A stretch of 64,000 nt of DNA, taken from assembly GCA_016744135.1 (NCBI GenBank), contig JADGEX010000001.1, positions 631,029 through 695,028 on the forward strand, written 5' to 3'. The position numbers and the translations under genes were made by a program. The DNA is from Pseudodesulfovibrio sp. Lineage in GTDB: Bacteria > Desulfobacterota > Desulfovibrionia > Desulfovibrionales > Desulfovibrionaceae. Under the pieces are notes generated by a model. That model was not told where the DNA came from and did not search any database. It worked only from the letters and a program-made list of their open reading frames with translations. Positions 50,543-60,114 of the stretch are shown here, one piece after another (the stretch's first letter is position 1; the number at the start of each line of letters is the position of its first letter).

Positions 50543-51577
50543 ATGAAAAATATTTCAAATATACACCCCAAAAAAATCTTAGCCTGCCAACTCCGACAAA
50601 TCGGGGATGTCGTGCTTGCTACGCCATCTATCCGGTTGCTCAAGGAACGATTCCCGGACGCTGAACTGGATGTGTTGACAGAAAAAAAATGCGCATCTGT
50701 TCTGGAGAACAACCCGCATATCAGCCATATCTGGACTATCGACAAAAAAGCTCTCAGCAACCCTCTTATCGCACTCAAATATTATAGAAAGGTCGGCAAA
50801 AGCGGCTATGATCTCATTGTTGATTTTCAACAGCTCCCACGCTGTAAATGGGTCGTTCTTTTTTCAACGGCTCCAGTTCGTTTGACCTTTCAACCACCAT
50901 GGTACAACCGTCACCTCTACACCCACTGGACGAAGCCCCTCAACGGCTATGCAGCCAAATGCAAAGCAAGCGTTCTCCGCCCCTTGGGCATTGAATGGAA
51001 GAACGAACCACCTGAAATCTTCTTCACAAGAGAAGAAAAAGACTGGGCCAAAAAGTTCATTGCCTCACAAGGCATGGAGCCATGCCGCTTTGTAACTGTC
51101 GACCCCAGCCATCGCCGGATTACCCGGAAATGGCCTGAACGTCACTTTGCCGGCCTCATTCAGCTCATGAGAAAAGACTATCCTGATCTGAAATTCTTCG
51201 TATTGTATGGCCCCGGAGAACTACCGGTTGCACAAGAAGTAGCCAAAATCGCCGGAGATGGTGTTATCATCTCCGACAACATGCTTTCCCTCCGCGAAAT
51301 GGCTGCAGTCCAATCCATGGCAGCACTCCATGTAGGAAACTGTTCAGCCCCCCGACACTTTGCCGTAGCGGTAGACACACCTTCTTTGGTTATTCACGGT
51401 GCCACTGGCTTTGGTTGGCGATTTCCATCAGACGAACACGTCAGCTTGGATAAGGGATTGCCTTGCCGTTCCTGCAACCAAAACAAATGTGAAACCCGAG
51501 AATGTCTGGAAACTTTCCATCCCGAAGAATGTTTAGACGAGGCCTTACGCCTCCTCGCCTTAAGGTATGCTCCCTAA
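50543..51577 (+). CDS. Glycosyltransferase family 9 (heptosyltransferase-like)
   Basis: A 344-residue protein of the ADP-heptose:LPS heptosyltransferase type. The N-terminus has ILACQLRQIGDVVLATPSIRLLKERFP, and later FVTVDPSHRRITRKWPERHF, LHVGNCSAPRHFAVAVDTPSLVIHGAT. It would add a heptose to an LPS core or another glycan. It is followed by an inverted repeat and the legionaminic acid genes, so it may belong to the same surface-glycan block. Confidence 0.85.
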   Translation: MKNISNIHPKKILACQLRQIGDVVLATPSIRLLKERFPDAELDVLTEKKCASVLENNPHISHIWTIDKKALSNPLIALKYYRKVGKSGYDLIVDFQQLPRCKWVVLFSTAPVRLTFQPPWYNRHLYTHWTKPLNGYAAKCKASVLRPLGIEWKNEPPEIFFTREEKDWAKKFIASQGMEPCRFVTVDPSHRRITRKWPERHFAGLIQLMRKDYPDLKFFVLYGPGELPVAQEVAKIAGDGVIISDNMLSLREMAAVQSMAALHVGNCSAPRHFAVAVDTPSLVIHGATGFGWRFPSDEHVSLDKGLPCRSCNQNKCETRECLETFHPEECLDEALRLLALRYAP

Positions 51578-51589
51578 TTTTACATTTGA

Positions 51590-51628
51590 AGATGTCCAAA
51601 ATCAAAACATTGACATAAACGGACATCT
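51590..51628. repeat. Inverted repeat overlapping a possible -35 element
   Basis: AGATGTCC and GGACATCT form a perfect 8-bp dyad with 23 bases between. TTGACA at 51610-51615 lies inside. No good -10 is found 17 bases downstream, so the promoter reading is weak. It may be an operator for the leg operon or a terminator for the heptosyltransferase gene. Confidence 0.4.
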
Positions 51629-51732
51629 CATCCTCTGACGCTCTCATATTCCTCTCTTGCCTTCCTCTAATGGAGGACATATGTTCACAATAAATTACAA
51701 GATCTTCCGTCTCAAATAGGAATGGGTATAGT

Positions 51733-52743
51733 ATGAATCTGAAAGGAAAAAAAATTCTCATCACCGGCTCGGATGGTTTTATCGGTTCCCATCTGGTCGA
51801 ATATCTGGTTCGCCAGGGGTATTCGATCCGCGCCTTTGTCCTTTACAATTCCTTCAACTCTTGGGGATGGCTCGACGAATCTCCCAAGAAAATCACGGAC
51901 AATCTGGAGATATTCTCTGGTGACATTCGCGATCCCAACGGGGTACGTGAAGCCATGAAGGGATGTGATGTGGTCATGCATCTTGCTGCACTTATCGCCA
52001 TCCCGTATTCCTACCACTCTCCGGACACGTATGTTGATACCAATGTCAAAGGCACTCTGAATATCGTTCAAGCGGCCAAAGACCTTAGTGTAGAACGTGT
52101 TGTGGTCACTTCCACAAGTGAAGTCTATGGTACGGCGCAATTTGTTCCCATCACCGAAGATCATCCACTTCAAGGTCAATCACCATACTCAGCCACAAAG
52201 ATTGGGGCTGACCAGATAGCCATGAGCTTCTACAATGCTTTTGAAACGCCTGTATCCATCATTCGCCCGTTTAACACCTACGGTCCTCGCCAGAGTGCTC
52301 GTGCTGTCATTCCAACCGTTATTACGCAAATTGCCAATGGCGCGGAGACCATCAAACTCGGCGCACTCACACCCACTCGCGACTTCAACTATATATCCGA
52401 TACAGTTCGCGGTTTTGAAGCAGTAACGGCATCTGACGCTTGTGTAGGTGAAGTGGTCAACGTAGGAAGCGGCTTTGAAGTATCCATAGGCGACACCGCA
52501 CAAGCCATTGCTGATGTGATGGAAGCAGATATCAAAATAGTCTGCGATCAGGAACGAATTCGCCCTAAGAATAGCGAAGTTGAAAGATTATTTGCCGGAA
52601 ATGAAAAGGTCAAAAAACTTTGTGGTTGGGAACCAGAATTCAACGGCTTAGACGGCTTCAAACGCGGCCTTGAATTAACAGCCAAATGGTTCGCTGACGG
52701 TGAAAATCTTAAACGCTATAAAGCAGACATATACAATATTTAG
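51733..52743 (+). CDS. legB: NAD-dependent 4,6-dehydratase for legionaminic acid (LegB-like)
   Basis: A 336-residue SDR-fold sugar-nucleotide dehydratase. Features are GSDGFIGSHLVEYL (NAD site), SEVYGTAQFVPITEDHPLQ and YSATK with the catalytic Y and K. In legionaminic acid synthesis it converts a GDP- or UDP-GlcNAc-type donor to the 4-keto-6-deoxy sugar. It opens an eight-gene cluster with little or no spacing. The assignment rests mainly on the matching order of the next genes. Confidence 0.85.
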   Translation: MNLKGKKILITGSDGFIGSHLVEYLVRQGYSIRAFVLYNSFNSWGWLDESPKKITDNLEIFSGDIRDPNGVREAMKGCDVVMHLAALIAIPYSYHSPDTYVDTNVKGTLNIVQAAKDLSVERVVVTSTSEVYGTAQFVPITEDHPLQGQSPYSATKIGADQIAMSFYNAFETPVSIIRPFNTYGPRQSARAVIPTVITQIANGAETIKLGALTPTRDFNYISDTVRGFEAVTASDACVGEVVNVGSGFEVSIGDTAQAIADVMEADIKIVCDQERIRPKNSEVERLFAGNEKVKKLCGWEPEFNGLDGFKRGLELTAKWFADGENLKRYKADIYNI

Positions 52744-52752
52744 GACAGCCTA

Positions 52753-53880
52753 ATGTTTGACGACGTACTCTCTTTCATCAGACAACTCTATCGGGAACCC
52801 GAGGGTTTCATCCCTCTCCATGCACCTATTTTTTTCGGACACGAAAAAGAATATCTATGCGACTGCATCGACTCCACTTTCGTTTCCAGTGTGGGAAAAT
52901 ATGTTGACCGATTCGAAGATATGGTCTGCGATTTCACAGACGCGGCCCGAGCTATTGCCGTGGTCAATGGCACCTGCGGCCTAACCGCAGCCTTGGGCAT
53001 GGTCAATGTACGCCCCGGCGACCTCGTCCTGACTCAGGCATTGACTTTTGTAGCCTCGGCCAACGCCATCAGCCACACCGGAGCCAAACCAGTTTTTCTC
53101 GACTCGGACAGGGACAGCCTGGGAATGAGTCCGGACGCACTGAAAGCATTTTTAAAAAATCATAATCCTGCTGACGGGCATATTGCCGCTTGTGTACCGG
53201 TTCACATTCTGGGCCACGCCTGTCGTATCCGTGAGATCTGCGAAATCTGTGCAGAATACGACATTCCGGTGGTAGAAGATGCCGCCGAGGTCCTTGGAAG
53301 TCGTTACGAAGGACAACATCTCGGCACTTTCGGTACGTTTGGGGTCCTCAGCTTCAACGGAAACAAAACCATTACCACCGGTGGCGGTGGTATGATCCTG
53401 ACAAAAGATGCTGAACTAGGTGCGCACGCCAAGCATATGACCACCACCGCCAAAATCCCACACAAGTGGGAATTCCACCACGACAACATCGGCTGGAACT
53501 ACCGCATGCCAAACGTCAACGCAGCCTTAGGCTGTGCGCAGATGGAAAAACTTGACGCCATCCTCATGGACAAACAGGTCATTGCTTCAGCGTACAAAGC
53601 TTTCTTTGAAGAAAAAAAAGATATTACGTACGTCGATGCGCCAACAAATTGTACGGCCAATTATTGGCTAAACACCATTCGATTCGATTCACAGGAACAA
53701 CGCGATATTTTTCTGACCAAGAGCAACGATGCAGGCATTATGACTCGCCCCCTGTGGACCTTAATGTCCGACTTGCCCATGTATGCAAACAACCTCAACG
53801 ACGGTTTGATTAACGCCAGATATCTGGCTGCCCGCACCGTCAACCTGCCAAGTAGCCCCCGCAAGGAGGAATGTATATGA
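52753..53880 (+). CDS. legC: LegC-like PLP-dependent sugar aminotransferase
   Basis: A 375-residue DegT/AHBA-type aminotransferase. The PLP lysine is in GVLSFNGNKTITTGGGG; a second conserved segment is VVEDAAEVLGSRYEG. It adds the 4-amino group to the keto sugar made by LegB. It starts nine bases after legB and its TGA overlaps the start of legI (ATGA). Confidence 0.86.
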   Translation: MFDDVLSFIRQLYREPEGFIPLHAPIFFGHEKEYLCDCIDSTFVSSVGKYVDRFEDMVCDFTDAARAIAVVNGTCGLTAALGMVNVRPGDLVLTQALTFVASANAISHTGAKPVFLDSDRDSLGMSPDALKAFLKNHNPADGHIAACVPVHILGHACRIREICEICAEYDIPVVEDAAEVLGSRYEGQHLGTFGTFGVLSFNGNKTITTGGGGMILTKDAELGAHAKHMTTTAKIPHKWEFHHDNIGWNYRMPNVNAALGCAQMEKLDAILMDKQVIASAYKAFFEEKKDITYVDAPTNCTANYWLNTIRFDSQEQRDIFLTKSNDAGIMTRPLWTLMSDLPMYANNLNDGLINARYLAARTVNLPSSPRKEECI

Positions 53881-54893
53881 ACCGCAATTCGGTCTTTATA
53901 ATCGCCGAAGCAGGGGTCAATCACAACGGAAATATGAGTCTCGCTCGCCAACTGATAGAGGTGGCAGCCAAAGCCGGAGCGGATGCGGTTAAATTTCAGA
54001 CTTTCAAAGCCAAAGAAATCGTCACAGATCTGGCCCAAAAGGCAAACTATCAAAAAGAGACTTCTGGAGCTGAAGAATCCCAGTTTGCCATGTTAAAAAA
54101 ACTCGAACTGGATACAAAGGCGCACGAAGACCTCATCGCTCATGCCCAAAAACACAATATAGAATTTCTCTCCACCCCCTTCGATGCAGACAGTCTGGAC
54201 ATGCTTCTTGAACTCGGTATTAACACTATTAAAATCCCATCTGGAGAAATAACAAATCTCCCCTATCTACGCCGAGTGGGCAACAAGGGAGTCCCCATTG
54301 TCATGTCTACAGGCATGACCACGTTGGAAGAAGTCAAAGCCGCTGTCACGGCCCTCATGAAAACAGGGGCATCAGCTAAAGACATAACCCTACTCCATTG
54401 CAACACCCAATACCCAACACCTCTTGAGGATGCCAACCTCAAAGCCATGGACACACTGGCTCTCACTTTTCCTGAATGTGCAGTTGGTTATTCAGACCAC
54501 ACTCCCGGCATAGCCTGCCCAATAGCGGCTACAGCCATGGGTGCTTCCCTCATCGAAAAGCACTTCACTCTGGATAAAACCATGGAAGGGCCGGACCATG
54601 CAGCGTCCATTAACCCTGAGGAACTGACTGCCATGGTTTCCGGCATCAGAGATATTGAAAAGGCACTGGGTGATGGGACCAAACAGCCAAGCGTAAGCGA
54701 AAAAGAAAACATCAACATTGCTCGGCGTTTTCTCGTGGCGGCCGCCCCCATTATGGCAGGAGAACCGTTTACCAAAGCCAACGTGGTCGCCAAACGAACT
54801 GGGCAAGGTGGGATTTCTCCCATGCGATGGGATGAAATTATGCAAAAATCAGCATCTAGGAATTTCCATACCGGGGAGATTATTGAGCTATGA
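53877..54893 (+). CDS. legI: LegI-like NeuB-family legionaminic acid synthase
   Basis: A 338-residue NeuB-type synthase with the N-terminal TIM barrel (IIAEAGVNHNGNMSLARQLI and KFQTFKAKEIV) and a C-terminal SAF-like domain (GEPFTKANVVAKRTGQGGISPM). It condenses the 6-deoxy-ManNAc derivative with phosphoenolpyruvate. ATG at 53877 is chosen because AAGGAGG lies seven bases upstream; an ATG at 53871 is too close. It overlaps legC. Confidence 0.88.
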   Translation: MNRNSVFIIAEAGVNHNGNMSLARQLIEVAAKAGADAVKFQTFKAKEIVTDLAQKANYQKETSGAEESQFAMLKKLELDTKAHEDLIAHAQKHNIEFLSTPFDADSLDMLLELGINTIKIPSGEITNLPYLRRVGNKGVPIVMSTGMTTLEEVKAAVTALMKTGASAKDITLLHCNTQYPTPLEDANLKAMDTLALTFPECAVGYSDHTPGIACPIAATAMGASLIEKHFTLDKTMEGPDHAASINPEELTAMVSGIRDIEKALGDGTKQPSVSEKENINIARRFLVAAAPIMAGEPFTKANVVAKRTGQGGISPMRWDEIMQKSASRNFHTGEIIEL

Positions 54894-56071
54894 AAATTTG
54901 CGTTTTCACAGGTACACGCGCCGAATACGGCCTGCTACTCCCATTGCTCAAACGCATTGAGCAAGACTCTGATACCGAACTCCAACTTCTGGTCTCAGGG
55001 TCACATTTGTCTGACCGACACGGGCACACTGTCGACGCCATCATCGCGGACGGCTTCACAATCCAGGCTACAGTACCGCTTCAACTCAATGACGACACTC
55101 GCCTTGGAGTAGCAACAGCCATGGGTGAGGCTCTCACTGGCTGCGCTCATGCTTTGGATAAAATCAGGCCAGACATTCTCATACTACTCGGTGATCGATA
55201 TGAATGTTTTGCCTGCGCCACTGCTGCCTCAATCCTGGGATATCCCATTGCCCATATCCATGGCGGAGAAGTAACCGAAGGAGCCATGGATGATTACTAT
55301 CGCCACTCCATTACAAAAATGTCCCACCTCCATTTCACCTCTTGCGAAGCATACCGAGATCGAGTCATTCAATTGGGAGAACATCCAGACACTGTCTTCA
55401 ATGTGGGAGCTCTCGGGGTAGAAAACATCATGACCACCCCCCTGATGGACAAAATTGAACTTGAGGCTGATCTCAATTTTTCCATGGGTGACAACTGTTT
55501 GCTCACGACCTATCATCCTGTAACTCAGGATAAAAATGATAAAACCCAACTCAATGAATTTTTCTCTGCCATTGAGACACTGCTCTCGGATGATCCGACT
55601 ATGACAGCAATTATCACCGGGGCCAATGCCGATCCCGGCGGTAACGCCATTGATGAACGGGCCGCTCTACTTGCAAATAAACATCCTCGACAAACTTGCG
55701 TTGTTCCATCGCTTGGCCTTGTCCGATATTTATCCGCAATGAAGTACTGTAAAGCTGTCATTGGCAATTCCTCTTCCGGTATTTTAGAGGCACCAAGTTT
55801 CAAAATCCCTTCTATTAACGTCGGCATACGACAAAAAGGAAGAGAACAGGCCAAATCCGTATTCAACTCACCGTCTGTGTCTGAAATTCTTGTGCGAAGA
55901 ACCCGCCGAGCCTTGGAAGCCGGTCAGACTCGAGTTGTCAAAGAAGTCCTGAACCCGTATGAAAAAGAAGGAACCAGCTTGCACATTTTCAATGAGATCA
56001 AGCAGGCTGCCTTCCAAGTTGCCAAACCATTTTACGACATCACGCACAGCCTGCTTGCAGGCGAGGAATAA
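54890..56071 (+). CDS. legG: LegG/NeuC-like hydrolysing 2-epimerase
   Basis: A 393-residue UDP- or GDP-GlcNAc-type 2-epimerase (hydrolysing), the NeuC family. Features are FTGTRAEYGLLLPLLKRIE, LGDRYECFACATAA and HIHGGEVTEGAMDD. It makes the free 2,4-diamino-6-deoxymannose derivative used by LegI. It overlaps legI by four bases. Confidence 0.87.
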   Translation: MKICVFTGTRAEYGLLLPLLKRIEQDSDTELQLLVSGSHLSDRHGHTVDAIIADGFTIQATVPLQLNDDTRLGVATAMGEALTGCAHALDKIRPDILILLGDRYECFACATAASILGYPIAHIHGGEVTEGAMDDYYRHSITKMSHLHFTSCEAYRDRVIQLGEHPDTVFNVGALGVENIMTTPLMDKIELEADLNFSMGDNCLLTTYHPVTQDKNDKTQLNEFFSAIETLLSDDPTMTAIITGANADPGGNAIDERAALLANKHPRQTCVVPSLGLVRYLSAMKYCKAVIGNSSSGILEAPSFKIPSINVGIRQKGREQAKSVFNSPSVSEILVRRTRRALEAGQTRVVKEVLNPYEKEGTSLHIFNEIKQAAFQVAKPFYDITHSLLAGEE

Positions 56072-56074
56072 CCT

Positions 56075-57139
56075 ATGACTCGTTGGAAAGAATCTATTAT
56101 ATCACCATCAGCCACTATCCGTGATTCAGTAGAGGCACTCAATAAATCATTGACACAGATAGCTTTGGTCGTCGAGGACTCAGGCCACCTCAAAGGAGTC
56201 ATCACTGACGGCGATGTCAGGCGTGGTTTACTGGCAGGGAAAACACTGGAATCGCCTGTTTCTGGAATCATGGAAACAAATTTCTTCTCGGCCAATGAAC
56301 ACGACGACCAATCTGTTCTGCTGACAACCATGCGAGAGCAACAATTCCGCCAGGTACCTTTAGTTGATGACGAAAATCGTATTGTGGGTTTACGGACCCT
56401 CATGGACATGGTCACCCCTCCCAAAAAAGATAATTGGGTCGTACTCATGGCGGGCGGGCTGGGCCAACGATTGCGCCCCCTTACCGAGGATTGTCCCAAA
56501 CCGCTTCTAACAGTGGGCGGCAAACCATTACTCAGCACAATTTTGGACCAATTCGTAGAATATGGCTTTGAACGTTTTTATATTTCCGTCAACTACCGCG
56601 CCGAAATGGTCGAAGACTACTTTGGCGACGGCTCAAAGCGTGGCGTGGAAATTCGGTACCTTCGAGAAGACAAACAACTAGGAACAGCCGGAGCTGTTGG
56701 CCTTATCCCCCAACAAACTGACAAACCAATTTTTGTCATGAACGGAGACCTGCTTACCCGCGTAGATTTCCCAGGCATGCTTGCTTTTCATCAGGAACAA
56801 AAAGCCCGAGCAACAATGGCAGTCCGCAGATTCGACATTCAAGTTCCATATGGTGTGGTCAATGTTGAAGACAACATAATCACGCATCTTGAAGAAAAAC
56901 CAACACATAAATTTTTCGTCAACGCGGGAATCTACGTGTTGGATCCGGACATTGCCGCATCTATCCCTAAAAATGAGTACCTGGATATGCCGACCCTGTT
57001 TAGTCAGCTCATGAACAAAGACGAAACGACATCGGCTTTCCCCATCCATGAATACTGGATGGATATTGGCCGTAAACAAGATTTTGATCAGGCCAATTAT
57101 GATTACGACATGCACTTTCGCGTAAAGGAAGAGTGCTAA
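56075..57139 (+). CDS. ptmE: PtmE-like glucosamine-1-phosphate guanylyltransferase with CBS pair
   Basis: A 354-residue protein with two CBS motifs in residues about 1-115 and a nucleotidyltransferase in about 120-354. The NTase motif is MAGGLGQRLRPLTEDCPKPLLTVGG. This CBS-NTase layout is that of Campylobacter PtmE, which makes GDP-GlcN for the legionaminic acid pathway. The presence of this gene argues that GDP rather than UDP sugars are used here. Position between legG and legF supports it. Confidence 0.83.
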   Translation: MTRWKESIISPSATIRDSVEALNKSLTQIALVVEDSGHLKGVITDGDVRRGLLAGKTLESPVSGIMETNFFSANEHDDQSVLLTTMREQQFRQVPLVDDENRIVGLRTLMDMVTPPKKDNWVVLMAGGLGQRLRPLTEDCPKPLLTVGGKPLLSTILDQFVEYGFERFYISVNYRAEMVEDYFGDGSKRGVEIRYLREDKQLGTAGAVGLIPQQTDKPIFVMNGDLLTRVDFPGMLAFHQEQKARATMAVRRFDIQVPYGVVNVEDNIITHLEEKPTHKFFVNAGIYVLDPDIAASIPKNEYLDMPTLFSQLMNKDETTSAFPIHEYWMDIGRKQDFDQANYDYDMHFRVKEEC

Positions 57140-57140
57140 C

Positions 57141-58049
57141 ATGAAAGCATTGATCATAGGGTATGGATCTATTGGAGCACGTCACGCACAAATTCTCGAT
57201 TCATTGGGCTACTCTTTAGCGTGCGTAACCAGCAATCCAAGTTGCCCTTACCCGATCTTCTCAACTATAGCCGAGGCCGTACAAACAACTTCGCCTTCAC
57301 TGGCTATCATTTCCAATGCCACAGTCGAACATCTTCCAAGTCTGACTATGCTTATGGACACTGGCTTTACCGGACTTATCCTGGTTGAGAAACCCCTATT
57401 CGATGAACCATACGCACTCGTTCCTCCACGCGACACCATTCGGGTGGCGTACAATCTACGCTTTCACCCACTGGTCACACGCACACGAGAGTTGCTCACG
57501 GGTCAAACGATTCTCAACGCACAATTTCACGTTGGCCAATACCTGCCCGACTGGCGGCCCGGTACAGATTACACGACCAGCTATTCAGCCAGCCGTGCGC
57601 AAGGCGGTGGGGTACTACGAGATCTGTCGCATGAACTCGATCTGTCCTGTTTTCTTCTGGGATGTTGGAAACGCGTCACAGCCATTGGTGGTCATTTCAG
57701 CGATCTCAGAATCGACTCCGATGATCAATTTTCCATCCTCATGGAAACCGCTGGTTGCCCTGCCGTCACCATCCACATGGACTACCTGAGCAGGACCACA
57801 CGTCGAGGATTCGTCATCACCACGCAAGAATTCTGTCTCCAAGCTGACTTCATTGCAGGAACGCTTACGATGGATACTACAACGGAAGAATTTTCCATTG
57901 ACCGAAACACCACATATGAAAATCAACTCAGGGCCATGATGGTCGATAATCCGCACCTTTGTTCGTTCGAACAAGGTATGAACGTCGTCCAATTAATCCA
58001 AGCTGTTGAAAAAAGTGCACACACTAATACCTGGATAACGGCACCATGA
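57141..58049 (+). CDS. Gfo/Idh/MocA-family oxidoreductase (PtmF-like)
   Basis: A 302-residue NAD(P)-dependent sugar oxidoreductase. The Rossmann motif is IIGYGSIGARHAQIL and the substrate-domain motif is LVEKPLFDE (with the EKP lysine). Later GGGVLRDLSHELDL agrees with the family. Campylobacter legionaminic acid loci have a comparable oxidoreductase between ptmE and the CMP-synthetase, proposed to act with PtmA in supplying the starting sugar. The exact reaction is not established by sequence. Confidence 0.75.
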   Translation: MKALIIGYGSIGARHAQILDSLGYSLACVTSNPSCPYPIFSTIAEAVQTTSPSLAIISNATVEHLPSLTMLMDTGFTGLILVEKPLFDEPYALVPPRDTIRVAYNLRFHPLVTRTRELLTGQTILNAQFHVGQYLPDWRPGTDYTTSYSASRAQGGGVLRDLSHELDLSCFLLGCWKRVTAIGGHFSDLRIDSDDQFSILMETAGCPAVTIHMDYLSRTTRRGFVITTQEFCLQADFIAGTLTMDTTTEEFSIDRNTTYENQLRAMMVDNPHLCSFEQGMNVVQLIQAVEKSAHTNTWITAP

Positions 58050-58726
58050 AACGATATGGATTCATTTTTGCCAGAGGCGGCTCCAAGGGCGTACCAGGAA
58101 AAAACATTCGCCCCCTTGGCGGCATCCCACTCATTGGTCACGCTATCAAAGCAGGTCAAGACTCCGGTTTGCTAGACCGAATTATCGTGTCTACAGACGA
58201 CGAGGCCATCGCTGACACCGCTCGGCAACTCGGCGCGGAAGTTCCCTTCATGCGGCCGACAGAACTGGCCCAGGATAGCAGCCCTGAATGGTTGGCATGG
58301 CGACACGCCATAAACGGCGTGGATGATTTCGACATATTCGTTTCTCTCCCTTGTACCGCCCCCATGCGTATCGGAGACGATGTACGTCGCTGTATCGAAA
58401 CATTCGAAAGTGACAAGTGCGATATGGTCATCACAGCACGTGAGGCTGAACGACATCCTTCTTTCAACATGATAACAGTGGACACTGCCGGTTACGCGAC
58501 CATTGCCATGCCCACAGGTGCGCACATCATACGTCGCCAAGAGGCCCCCCCGGTTTTTGACATGACCACAGTTTGTTATGTTACCACCCCAAACTTCATT
58601 CTCGAACACGATGCTGTCTTTCAAGGCAAAGTTAAAATGGTAGAGATACCACCAGAGCGAGCCGTTGATATCGACACGGAACTCGACTTCGCCTTTGCTG
58701 AATTTCTTATGGAGCGAAACTCATGA
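58046..58726 (+). CDS. legF: LegF-like CMP-legionaminic acid synthetase
   Basis: A 226-residue cytidylyltransferase of the NeuA family. FARGGSKGVPGKNIRPLGG is the CTP-binding motif; also SLPCTAPMR and VDIDTELDFAFAE. It activates legionaminate to CMP-legionaminate. Start overlaps the preceding gene by four bases; its end overlaps ptmA. Confidence 0.88.
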   Translation: MKRYGFIFARGGSKGVPGKNIRPLGGIPLIGHAIKAGQDSGLLDRIIVSTDDEAIADTARQLGAEVPFMRPTELAQDSSPEWLAWRHAINGVDDFDIFVSLPCTAPMRIGDDVRRCIETFESDKCDMVITAREAERHPSFNMITVDTAGYATIAMPTGAHIIRRQEAPPVFDMTTVCYVTTPNFILEHDAVFQGKVKMVEIPPERAVDIDTELDFAFAEFLMERNS

Positions 58727-59526
58727 AAAGCATAAAACAACTTATGGATCTGACTGGTCGCACTGCCCTGATTACTGGCGGTGCCGGATATATAGGAACA
58801 GCCTTTTGCGAAGCATTGGCTGAAGCAGGCGCGAACATCGCAGTACTCGACATCGCCACTGATCGCGTACAGGAATCGGCGTCGAAACTGGCTGCCACTT
58901 ACTCAGTCAAAACCTTAGGCCTAACAGTCAATCTTTCCGACGAGGCCGCGGTTGTTGCTGCCCCCAAAAAGATCAAAGACGAAATGGGCTCACTCGACAT
59001 CGTCGTCAACTGCGCCGCATTTGTTGGCACTTCAGGCCTAACCGGTTGGGTCACGCCTTTTGAAGAACAAAGTGTAGCCACCTGGCGCGCTGCCTTGGAA
59101 ACCAACCTGACGGCCTGCTTCGCCCTCATTCAGGCTGCAACTCCATTCCTCCGTGAATCCGGCCATGGTTCAGTCATCAATATTGGTTCAACCTATGGCG
59201 TGGTCGGCCCGGACATGTCTCTCTACGAAGGCACGGCTATGGGCAACCCTGCAGCCTACGCCGCCTCCAAGGGAGGTCTGACTCAACTCACTCGCTGGCT
59301 CGCCACGACACTAGCCCCGAATATCCGCGTCAACTGTATCAGTCCCGGTGGAATTGCCCGCGGCCAAGATGAAAAATTCGTCAACCGATACAAGGAACGC
59401 ACCCCGATGAAACGCATGGGCACTGAAGAAGACATGAAGGGTGCACTTCTCTATCTCGCTAGCGACTTATCGGCCTATGTGACAGGGCAAAATCTGCTTG
59501 TTGACGGCGGTTGGACTGCTTGGTAA
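58723..59526 (+). CDS. ptmA: PtmA-like short-chain dehydrogenase
   Basis: A 267-residue classical SDR. Features are TGGAGYIGTAFCEALAEAG (cofactor), NCAAFVG and YAASKGGLTQLTRWLA with Y and K. It is the last gene of the contiguous leg block. PtmA in Campylobacter is linked to the same pathway as an early oxidoreductase. Direct substrate is unproven. Confidence 0.8.
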   Translation: MKSIKQLMDLTGRTALITGGAGYIGTAFCEALAEAGANIAVLDIATDRVQESASKLAATYSVKTLGLTVNLSDEAAVVAAPKKIKDEMGSLDIVVNCAAFVGTSGLTGWVTPFEEQSVATWRAALETNLTACFALIQAATPFLRESGHGSVINIGSTYGVVGPDMSLYEGTAMGNPAAYAASKGGLTQLTRWLATTLAPNIRVNCISPGGIARGQDEKFVNRYKERTPMKRMGTEEDMKGALLYLASDLSAYVTGQNLLVDGGWTAW

Positions 59527-59613
59527 TTTCAATTCGTTGACGTTATCTGAGTGATCGTAACTACAAAAAGTTCATACGAACTGCCCTATTATAATAAATT
59601 AAGATAATATAAG

Positions 59614-60114
59614 ATGACTCTGTCGCAAAACACTTTACTCATCGACGGTTTTATAAAGAATTCTTCTTTGTATCCCGACAACAAAGCCCTGTACGTTGAT
59701 GGTATCGAATATACATATCAGATGTTGGCCAACAGAATCGACAGCACATCAAAACGCATCACCCAGCTTGACACTCACTGCAAATTCATTGGTGTATATG
59801 CCTATCGTTCGATTCACATGTATACGGGAATCCTTTCAGCTCTCCATAGTGGAAACGGATATGTTCCTCTCAATCCCATCTTTCCGCAAAGCCGTGTACT
59901 TGCTGCCATAGAAAAATCCGGCATTAACATCACCACTGATACGGGCCACCTCAACGAATTTTTAGATATGCTTGGTGATCAGGAACAAGAATTTTCGATC
60001 ATTGTTCTGGAACAACCTGCCTCATTTCGAAACGGTTACACAAAATATTATCCTTTCCTCTTTGGACAAATCAGGACTGGAAGCCACGTCAAACACGTTA
60101 GGATGGTTAATTAA
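59614..60114 (+). CDS. Truncated adenylation-domain protein
   Basis: A 166-residue protein that aligns with the first ~140 residues of the full adenylation enzyme at 60990. Shared segments include GFIKNSSLYPDNKALYVDG, YAYRSIHMYTGILSALHSG and YVPLNPIFPQSRVLAAIEKS. The catalytic core, A3 to A8, is absent. Past residue 140 there is no similarity in frame, but a shifted frame at about 60059-60110 reads LDKSGLEATSNTL, resembling the final GKxDR region of such enzymes. An internal deletion plus frameshift is the likely cause. Its stop overlaps the start of the carrier protein gene. Confidence 0.7.
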   Translation: MTLSQNTLLIDGFIKNSSLYPDNKALYVDGIEYTYQMLANRIDSTSKRITQLDTHCKFIGVYAYRSIHMYTGILSALHSGNGYVPLNPIFPQSRVLAAIEKSGINITTDTGHLNEFLDMLGDQEQEFSIIVLEQPASFRNGYTKYYPFLFGQIRTGSHVKHVRMVN

